From positions 1-12,452 of the forward strand of contig JAWXVF010000073.1 in the NCBI GenBank assembly GCA_044425555.1: a stretch of DNA of 12,452 nucleotides, in the 5' to 3' direction. The notes beneath the pieces are model-generated. The model searched no databases and was not told where the DNA came from. It worked only from the letters and a program-made list of their open reading frames with translations. Shown piece by piece: positions 8,039-12,452 of the stretch. How positions within the stretch are numbered: position 1 is the stretch's first letter; every line of letters starts with the position of its first letter. The translations under genes were made by a program, and so were the position numbers. This DNA is from JAWXVE01 sp044425555. Its GTDB lineage: Bacteria; Bacillota; Clostridia; Lachnospirales; Lachnospiraceae.

Positions 8039-8998
8039 TTATAAAGTATACACTTGCTTACGATTCAAGAAACTATAAATAGTATTTACCATTTTCTCTC
8101 TCCCTTTTTCATTCATACAGAAAAACCACCAATTTAATAAATAGGCTATCAATTGTGCCATTTTACGAAAACGTTTTCTACAGATAAATTTCCCCTTTCT
8201 TATATCCCAAGTAAAAGGATCATGTTGAAACAAGCCAATTCCTGTACTACGTATAATTAAATACTCTTTATTTTGCTCTAACAAAAGCCCTACAATGGAA
8301 GAACTAGGCATAATCTTATGAATACGAGGTGCAATCTTTTCATACGTCGGTAAATTAAATATTTTAGTAGAAAAACCTGGTGGATCAAAGCTATACACTC
8401 TCATGATTTGATTCTGAACCTCCCCCTTCACATGAACAGCAGCATATACTGCAATATTCCCTCCCTTAGAATGTCCTCCCACTCGAATCTTACGATTTGT
8501 TAACTTACCAATAGTTTCTAAGTAGCGAACTCCTATTAATTGAGAAGGGATGGGATTAATATACCCCATATTAAAGTCTTCTTTCCATCCTACTAAGGTA
8601 GAATCCGTACCTCTATACGCTACAAATACAGAATTATCTGGTAATTCAAATGTAATTGCAGCAAACTGTATTTCTCTCGCAATATGATAGATTTCTTCAT
8701 AACAAAATAAACAAATCTGTCGATACCGTTTAGTACGTATTACAATACGAAATAATTCATACGTCATATCATAAAAAGGAATCATACGCGTACGATCTCG
8801 TCTTTGTATCTTACTTTCTAACTTGGCAAAGGATATCCCTGAAAATTCTTCTTTCCCTTCTTCTAATACCATCTGATAAAATTCTTCATACTTGACATAA
8901 GATAATACTGATAAAATCAATCCATCTACTAATGTGAATTTTTTCTCTTGGAACGTTGTATTTTTATACATTTTTACATAATCTATCATATTTTGCAT
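8039..8998 (-). CDS. DUF2974 (Mbeg1-like) alpha/beta hydrolase
   Basis: This 319-residue protein has a lipase-class-3-like core. FVAYRGTDSTLVGWKEDFNM (125-144) contains the family's RGTD oxyanion-side motif, GGHSKGGNIA (174-183) is the nucleophile elbow with Ser177, FDPPGF (204-209) gives the likely catalytic Asp205, and QHDPFTW (258-264) the likely His259. This matches DUF2974/Mbeg1-like hydrolases common in Clostridia and lactobacilli. No signal peptide or clear membrane segment is seen, so it is probably cytoplasmic, possibly membrane-associated near the hydrophobic C-terminal stretch (282-294). The natural substrate is unknown. The start is weakly supported: only GAAAGAG about 12 bases upstream. 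An ATG three codons later (8989) has no better site. Confidence 0.85.
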   Translation of the reverse strand: MQNMIDYVKMYKNTTFQEKKFTLVDGLILSVLSYVKYEEFYQMVLEEGKEEFSGISFAKLESKIQRRDRTRMIPFYDMTYELFRIVIRTKRYRQICLFCYEEIYHIAREIQFAAITFELPDNSVFVAYRGTDSTLVGWKEDFNMGYINPIPSQLIGVRYLETIGKLTNRKIRVGGHSKGGNIAVYAAVHVKGEVQNQIMRVYSFDPPGFSTKIFNLPTYEKIAPRIHKIMPSSSIVGLLLEQNKEYLIIRSTGIGLFQHDPFTWDIRKGKFICRKRFRKMAQLIAYLLNWWFFCMNEKGREKMVNTIYSFLNRKQVYTL

Positions 8999-9049
8999 CT
9001 ATTCACAAATCTCTTTCTATCTAAATTTCATTATTTTAATAAAAGTATG

Positions 9050-9055
9050 TATATT
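9050..9055 (+). promoter_or_regulatory. Candidate -10 for the DUF378 gene
   Basis: TATATT at 9050-9055 lies 17 bases after TTCATT (9027-9032), about 70 bases before the chosen start. The whole divergent spacer is AT-rich, so the assignment is tentative. No convincing promoter could be picked for the divergent hydrolase gene. Confidence 0.3.
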
Positions 9056-9082
9056 TTTACTTTCTTTTATTCATACTAACAC

Positions 9083-9098
9083 AAAGGAATTTTCCTTT
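9083..9098. promoter_or_regulatory. Palindrome AAAGGAA-TT-TTCCTTT between divergent genes
   Basis: Two perfect 7-bp arms are separated by 2 bases in the spacer between the hydrolase and DUF378 genes. The 2-base gap is too tight for an RNA loop using all pairs, so a protein-binding site is more likely than a hairpin. It lies downstream of the candidate DUF378 -10. Confidence 0.35.
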
Positions 9099-9124
9099 TA
9101 ATGAATGAAGATAGGAGTAAGATA

Positions 9125-9331
9125 ATGATTGATAAAATTTTATTAGCCTTAATTATCGTTGGTGGTTTAAACTGGGGAAGTATTGGACTGTTTAATTTTG
9201 ACTTAGTTGCTTTTATCAGTGGTGGTCAAGCTAGTCTTTTTGCAAGAATCATCTACGTTGTTGTTGGACTTTCTGCAATATGGTGTATTTCACTACTATT
9301 TAGAGACGATGCCATGATTTCTGAAAATTAA
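9125..9331 (+). CDS. DUF378 small membrane protein
   Basis: This is a 68-residue protein with two predicted membrane helices, about residues 4-23 (including IVGGLNWGSIGLFNFDLVA) and 37-56. The GGLNWG...GLFNFDLV pattern is diagnostic of DUF378, a widespread small bacterial membrane family of unknown function. The open frame begins at 9101, but the first eight codons contain AGGAG, correctly placed 7 bases before the ATG at 9125, and translation from there gives the family's usual length. It is monocistronic, ending 21 bp before a strong terminator, and is the only convincing plus-strand gene in the window. Confidence 0.9.
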   Translation: MIDKILLALIIVGGLNWGSIGLFNFDLVAFISGGQASLFARIIYVVVGLSAIWCISLLFRDDAMISEN

Positions 9332-9352
9332 TTTTTATAACATTTCTACACC

Positions 9353-9386
9353 AAAAAGGCTGTCGCAACATTGCAACAGCCTTTTT
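9353..9386. terminator. Bidirectional terminator between DUF378 and the transglycosylase gene
   Basis: AAAAAGGCTGT (9353-9363) pairs perfectly with ACAGCCTTTTT (9376-9386); GCAA and TTGC extend the stem inside. It has a T tract on each strand, so it can stop DUF378 transcription rightward and, 13 bp beyond its stop codon, the transglycosylase gene leftward. Confidence 0.93.
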
Positions 9387-9399
9387 ATTCTAACGGTTG

Positions 9400-10545
9400 T
9401 TATTTTATCTGTATCGTGTCTAATGACAAATCTGATTTCGCCAAATAATAATTGATTCTCGCCTTATACGTAGGGCTATCCAACCCTCTATACGAATTAA
9501 TAATACTATCTATATCTCCACCAGTTCTCTCTGCTAAGTATTCTATGTAGTAAACCATCATACTTAAGTTAATAGTACTATTCGCTGCCATTTCGTTATG
9601 AATATAATACTCTCCATTCATTAAACTACTATATACAAAATCTCCTGTTCCTAATAAAAATTGTCCAAGACCCACAGCAGTTGATTCACTATTAGTCGCC
9701 ACTTGATTTCCACCTGATTCTGTCATAGCAATTGCTAGAATTAAACTTACTACATCTTCTGACATTTCTTTTTCTTCTACCAAGTTCTCTAGCATAATAA
9801 TATCATCGTATTTAATATCTGTTCGCTTTCCTGTAGAATCCATTATGGCATGTTCATATAAATCTAGTAATACTTCTCTCGTCTCATACACTTGTATAAT
9901 CTCATCTTTTGATTGACAAGCTTCTATTAATAACTCATTTTCATTATTAATAATCGCATTCACAGTAGATGCTTCTATTAAAGCCTCCGCAACCTCCTCA
10001 AAAGCATCCTCAATTTCTTCTCGTTCCATATCTGCCACTATACTTTTCATAACCAATTCGTTATTCTCAGCAACCATTCCCACCATGCTATCTTGAAATA
10101 AGAACAAGGAAACACAAAATACAATAACTAGTGTTATCAAAACGACACCTAACACTACAATAAACGCCATAGATTTGTTGTACTTATTCATATACTTGTA
10201 TTTTTCTTTTAAAAATTCAAGCGTAGTCTCTTCCTCTGACTCACTAAATAAATCTACGAATTCTTCTTCTCCAATTAGATCTTTCTCCTGAATTAGTTCT
10301 AATCCTTCTACAATCCCTAACCCTTCCATGACATCTAATTCTTCGGCAATCCCTAATGGTTCTCCTAATTCAATTTCTTCCATTAGTTCTACTTCATCTG
10401 CTAATTCAATCTGGCTAATCTCACTATAATCTTCTGATAGATTTAATTCCTCTACAAACTTAAGATCTTCTACAAGTTCTTGTTCTTCAATAATTTCCAA
10501 TTCATCCATTAACTTGATATCATCTTGTTCTAATAACTCATTCAT
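9400..10545 (-). CDS. Membrane-anchored lytic transglycosylase-like protein with acidic repeat tail
   Basis: The 381-residue protein has four parts. Residues 4-99 are a very acidic tail made of eight in-phase 12-residue repeats. Residues 113-124 are a basic stretch just before a single membrane helix (about 126-150), which puts the tail inside the cell. Residues 155-260 are a charged, probably helical stalk. Residues 263-372 form an SLT/lysozyme-like domain with AMTESGGN (Glu276 as likely catalytic acid), GLGQF (292-296) and NSYRG (350-354, in place of the usual AYNxG). Such domains cleave the glycan strands of peptidoglycan outside the membrane. AGAGG lies 7 bases before the ATG. It follows an L,D-transpeptidase gene by 51 bp and also has its own strong promoter. 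The tail has no recognised family. Confidence 0.82.
   Translation of the reverse strand: MNELLEQDDIKLMDELEIIEEQELVEDLKFVEELNLSEDYSEISQIELADEVELMEEIELGEPLGIAEELDVMEGLGIVEGLELIQEKDLIGEEEFVDLFSESEEETTLEFLKEKYKYMNKYNKSMAFIVVLGVVLITLVIVFCVSLFLFQDSMVGMVAENNELVMKSIVADMEREEIEDAFEEVAEALIEASTVNAIINNENELLIEACQSKDEIIQVYETREVLLDLYEHAIMDSTGKRTDIKYDDIIMLENLVEEKEMSEDVVSLILAIAMTESGGNQVATNSESTAVGLGQFLLGTGDFVYSSLMNGEYYIHNEMAANSTINLSMMVYYIEYLAERTGGDIDSIINSYRGLDSPTYKARINYYLAKSDLSLDTIQIK
10249..10536 (-). repeat. Eight tandem 12-codon (36-bp) acidic repeats
   Basis: Residues 4-99 of the transglycosylase-like protein divide into eight 12-residue units without insertions or deletions. Rough consensus is L-x-I-(hydrophobic)-E-E-L-E-L-(hydrophobic)-E-(D/E). 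Clear examples are LEIIEEQELVED (16-27) and LGIAEELDVMEG (64-75); unit 8 (88-99) is the most divergent. At position 9 seven units carry Leu or Val and one Phe. The repeats are degenerate in DNA, so they are not recent duplications. Confidence 0.75.
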
Positions 10546-10565
10546 TTCTAAACCTCTTTTAGATA

Positions 10566-10586
10566 TTGATATACTTATTATATCAA
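10566..10586. promoter_or_regulatory. Inverted repeat TTGATATA-N5-TATATCAA over the -10
   Basis: Perfect 8-bp arms (10566-10573, 10579-10586) with a 5-base spacer sit directly on the TATAAT and start point of the internal promoter. The position suits a repressor site. No T tract follows on either strand in the manner of a terminator. Confidence 0.5.
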
Positions 10587-10604
10587 AAAGATCTTCTTAG
10601 TCAA
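10577..10604 (-). promoter_or_regulatory. Strong internal promoter for the transglycosylase gene
   Basis: On the minus strand TTGACT (10599-10604) and TATAAT (10577-10582) are 16 bases apart, 11 of 12 consensus positions. The -35 overlaps the stop codon of the upstream L,D-transpeptidase gene. The predicted start is near 10570, giving a short leader of about 25 nt containing AGAGG. Confidence 0.75.
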
Positions 10605-11607
10605 TGCTATTTCCATGGAAATCTATAACAATGATACCTTCCGCTTTACAAGTAGCCAATGTAGTCAATGTTCTACCTTCCTTTTGTCCACTAGTTTCAT
10701 AATGATTATAATAAGCCTCTATGTTATCTTGAAAGATAGCTTCTAAATCTGGGTATGCACTTTTATAAGCCAGTACATTAAAGTTTGGTGTGCCACTTCT
10801 GCCTTCCTTCATACCATATTGTATGAAGTGTTTATACAATTTATTATAATCAGTGCCATAGATGGCTGCCACATCTGTATTCATTCTAGCATAGTACTCT
10901 GCATCAAATAACTCTTCTATACTTTTTATCTTATTAACAGTTACGACTTCTGACTGAATACCTAAGTGTACAAGCCAAGGGTTATTAGCATCTAAATCTG
11001 TTGGATCCCAATTCTTCAACTCCCCTTCCATATCTGAAATCTTTCTAGTAACAGGTGTGGTCAACGGGCTTGCTATAGAACTACTATAAAATTCTACCAA
11101 GGTTCCTGTTGCACAATAATCATAGATCCACTTTGCATCTGCTACCGTTAATCGGATACAGCCTGCTGAAACAGCCAACCCCAATTGATCGTATTCTTCT
11201 GTCAATAAGCTTCCTGCATCACCATACGTCAAATATGGTACGGAATGAAACAAGATACTCCCTACTATTCTCGTAGTGTATTGTCCATAAACTCCATAGA
11301 ACAAAGTATGCCATCTATATTTAGAAGAGGTCCCATATACTCCTGAACTTGGTGTAGCCGCCCCTGTTGAACACAACATCGCTTTTACGGGAACGGTATA
11401 CTCACCATTGCCATCTTTACTGTATATGGTAACTACTTGTTCTTGTACATTCACTTTAATATAATAAGGTTGTACAGCTGTAAATGTACTCACTGATTGT
11501 GTATTCATTGCAAAAACTTGACCTATTTCACCACTAACATATGTAGCAACAACCATAACTGCTAATAACGCAAATACCGTATTCTTGATTACTATTTTTA
11601 AATTCAT
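10597..11607 (-). CDS. Secreted L,D-transpeptidase (YkuD domain) with C-terminal GxxEGR repeats
   Basis: The 336-residue protein cross-links or modifies peptidoglycan peptides outside the membrane. A signal peptide or anchor covers about residues 1-26. The YkuD domain (about 47-175) has the active-site pattern ILFHSVPY (His121) and SAGCIRL (Cys150). The C-terminal part holds two 37-residue repeats (234-270 and 276-312, period 42), each starting Phe-Asp/Asn, containing a His-Phe/Tyr pair and ending in EGR. Such repeats occur in clostridial surface proteins; a wall- or ligand-binding role is inferred. The start has GAGG 7 bases upstream. It precedes a lytic-transglycosylase-like gene by 51 bp, so a joint role in wall remodelling is likely. 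Confidence 0.92.
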   Translation of the reverse strand: MNLKIVIKNTVFALLAVMVVATYVSGEIGQVFAMNTQSVSTFTAVQPYYIKVNVQEQVVTIYSKDGNGEYTVPVKAMLCSTGAATPSSGVYGTSSKYRWHTLFYGVYGQYTTRIVGSILFHSVPYLTYGDAGSLLTEEYDQLGLAVSAGCIRLTVADAKWIYDYCATGTLVEFYSSSIASPLTTPVTRKISDMEGELKNWDPTDLDANNPWLVHLGIQSEVVTVNKIKSIEELFDAEYYARMNTDVAAIYGTDYNKLYKHFIQYGMKEGRSGTPNFNVLAYKSAYPDLEAIFQDNIEAYYNHYETSGQKEGRTLTTLATCKAEGIIVIDFHGNSID

Positions 11608-11668
11608 TTCTCTTCCTCTTTTTTTCTTTCTTTTAGTTATAAAAGGAATTTAGAAACTCCCTCCCCAT

Positions 11669-11677
11669 AGTTTACCA
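11669..11677 (-). promoter_or_regulatory. Candidate extended -10 promoter of the L,D-transpeptidase gene
   Basis: Minus-strand TGGTAAACT reads as an extended -10 (TG-n-TAAACT), with no good -35 at 17 bases. The leader would be about 55 nt and includes an imperfect palindrome (11645-11660, one G-T pair). Confidence 0.35.
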
Positions 11678-11727
11678 TATTTTTTAAGGTAGCACTAGTT
11701 TTTTATCCGTATTGATATTCCTTTTCT

Positions 11728-11865
11728 TCAATTCCCATATTGTTTTCCAATTAACTCCGTATAATTACTACTTCCATCTTCTAACAATAACGTACTATTC
11801 TCATCACACACATGATGAAAACTATACTTTGCCAACCCTAATTCTATCGCTTTCTTATCGTTCAT
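11728..11865 (-). CDS. Hypothetical 45-residue ORF, doubtful
   Basis: The frame begins MNDKKAIELGLAKYSFHH and ends at TGA after 45 residues. Weak purine-rich sequence (GGAAGTTGAG) precedes the ATG. The composition is protein-like and soluble; no membrane segment, motif or family is recognised. Two shorter frames lie just upstream in the same orientation, and another short frame overlaps its end. It may be a small genuine gene or the remains of a larger decayed one. Confidence 0.3.
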   Translation of the reverse strand: MNDKKAIELGLAKYSFHHVCDENSTLLLEDGSSNYTELIGKQYGN

Positions 11866-11886
11866 AAAATCTCAACTTCCTAAAAT

Positions 11887-11955
11887 TTACATCAACTTAT
11901 TTCGAACCTCTACAGACTCTTCTTCATTAGATTCTTCTCCTAATAGCTCTAACAT
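11887..11955 (-). pseudogene. 22-residue acidic ORF, possible gene remnant
   Basis: Starting MLELLGEESNEEESVEV, this frame ends at TAA 21 bp before the 45-residue ORF. It overlaps the stop of an 18-residue ORF (11949-12005) through ATGTTAG. There is no clear Shine-Dalgarno of its own. It could be part of a frameshifted gene or a leader-like peptide. Confidence 0.2.
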
Positions 11956-12005
11956 CTAATGGTTATTTTATTCTTTTGACAATTACTACTTATTTTCTTA
12001 TTCAT
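11949..12005 (-). CDS. Hypothetical 18-residue ORF
   Basis: This short basic frame beginning MNKKISSNCQ has GGAG 7 bases before its ATG, the best Shine-Dalgarno in this stretch. Its stop overlaps the start of the 22-residue frame. Length alone makes it doubtful; no family is recognised. Confidence 0.2.
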   Translation of the reverse strand: MNKKISSNCQKNKITIRC

Positions 12006-12076
12006 ACAATTTCTCCATATTCTTACAATTGTTATTTCATTAGATTCATAATGATACTTAAATATTTATGATTATG

Positions 12077-12107
12077 ATGTTTTCATAAATAAAGATTATG
12101 AAAACAT
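12077..12107. repeat. Perfect 12-bp inverted repeat, 7-base loop
   Basis: ATGTTTTCATAA (12077-12088) is matched exactly by TTATGAAAACAT (12096-12107). The arms contain only two G/C pairs. A T-rich run (12115-12121) follows on the plus strand after 7 bases, so a weak plus-strand terminator is possible, but no plus-strand gene precedes it. An operator or cruciform-prone site is the alternative. Confidence 0.6.
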
Positions 12108-12236
12108 TCTATTACTTTTTTCTTATATAATATTTCTCTCCTTCTTTTATATTTTCTCTATCTTTTCTTTTACTATTTAGTTGACATATATGTAAAAATA
12201 AAATAATACTTCTATACTCTCACCAACTATTTCCTT

Positions 12237-12265
12237 AAAAAAACAGAAGCTGCCATACCTCTTTT
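12237..12265 (-). terminator. Hairpin plus T7 tract ending the candidate small RNA
   Basis: AGAGG pairs with CTTCT across an 8-base loop; three A-T pairs continue after one mismatch, and TTTTTTT follows. The stem is short, so strength is uncertain. Confidence 0.45.
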
Positions 12266-12342
12266 AAACGAAAATCCCCTTCATAATTACAGATGCACTA
12301 CTGTACCATTACGAAAGGGATATTATTACGTTCTCTATTATT
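12237..12342 (-). ncRNA. Candidate small RNA of about 105 nt
   Basis: On the minus strand a promoter-like pair, TTGCTT (12372-12377) and TACAAT (12349-12354) with 17-base spacing, is followed by a large hairpin. Its arms, 12301-12321 and 12274-12292, pair over 19 positions with a two-G bulge and an 8-base loop. The two non-Watson-Crick positions are G-U pairs only in minus-strand RNA; on the plus strand they would be A-C mismatches. A second short hairpin (12244-12265) then runs into seven T's (12237-12243), as in an intrinsic terminator. No RNA family is recognised. It could instead be the 3' end of a transcript entering from outside the window. Confidence 0.4.
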
Positions 12343-12452
12343 TTTTTAATTGTATTTAATTATTATTAACGAAGCAACATCATATTAAAGTTAGAATACC
12401 TCTACCCAACATTACTATAAGCATATGTTTTCTCAAGGTATGTTTCTTCTGC

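Larger units (their letters stand above)
11608..12452. other. AT-rich stretch without a normal gene
   Basis: These 845 bases hold no ORF of ordinary size. From left to right they contain the transpeptidase promoter region, three tiny minus-strand ORFs (11728-12005), a perfect inverted repeat (12077-12107), and a candidate small RNA (12237-12342). A TTGACA at 12181-12186 on the plus strand lacks a good -10 and has no gene after it. The last 51 bases (12402-12452) are open on the minus strand to a TAG, enough for only 16 residues; they could be the end of a gene outside the window but cannot be assigned. Confidence 0.6.

Noticed and set aside
12181..12210. Plus-strand promoter beginning TTGACA
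   Set aside because: The -35 is perfect but no good -10 follows at 16-18 bases (best AATACT at 18), and no gene lies downstream on that strand.
12402..12452. End of a minus-strand gene at the right edge (16 residues then TAG)
   Set aside because: Too short to distinguish from chance; another frame is open for 23 codons over the same bases, and neither is recognisable.

Overview
The window is strongly AT-rich, and nearly every gene lies on the minus strand. Gene content (aspartate-family amino acid operon with an ACT-domain PheB-like protein, a membrane HD-GYP protein, a dCache chemoreceptor, a DUF2974 hydrolase, DUF378, and an L,D-transpeptidase with GxxEGR repeats) suggests a motile, low-GC Clostridia, probably Lachnospiraceae-like. 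The species cannot be named from this sequence. No phage, IS, CRISPR, tRNA or rRNA signature was seen.

Region 1 (1-3109, minus) is an aspartate/threonine-family operon, transcribed right to left. It runs from a PheB-like ACT protein to homoserine dehydrogenase (hom), then an archaeal-type 'phosphoglycerate mutase' homologue that is probably the alternative homoserine kinase, then the start of aspartokinase, which is cut by the window edge. Spacings are 16, 1 and 24 bp. A good sigma-A promoter (TTGCAT-17-TACAAT) precedes the ACT gene, with inverted repeats just downstream of the predicted transcription start.

Region 2 (3110-7991, minus) holds a membrane HD-GYP phosphodiesterase-family protein, serine hydroxymethyltransferase (glyA) and a methyl-accepting chemotaxis protein. 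The chemoreceptor ends at a strong hairpin whose tail overlaps the promoter of region 1. Two annotated starts are moved inward here because the longer frames would translate their own Shine-Dalgarno sequences.

Region 3 (8039-9386) has a DUF2974 alpha/beta hydrolase (minus) diverging from a tiny DUF378 membrane protein (plus, the only convincing plus-strand gene). A 7-bp-arm palindrome lies between them. DUF378 ends at a perfect bidirectional terminator.

Region 4 (9400-11607, minus) is a cell-wall pair: a secreted L,D-transpeptidase, then a membrane-anchored lytic-transglycosylase-like protein. The second carries a cytoplasmic N-terminal tail made of eight in-phase 12-residue acidic repeats, the most unusual protein feature here. 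A near-consensus promoter overlapping the first gene's stop codon, with an 8-bp inverted repeat over its -10, suggests the second gene can be transcribed separately.

Region 5 (11608-12452) is very AT-rich and lacks a normal gene. It contains a run of three tiny ORFs (possibly a decayed gene), a perfect 12-bp inverted repeat, and a candidate small RNA of about 105 nt. That RNA has a promoter, a 19-bp stem whose two non-Watson-Crick pairs become G-U only on the minus strand, and a hairpin plus T7 terminator.
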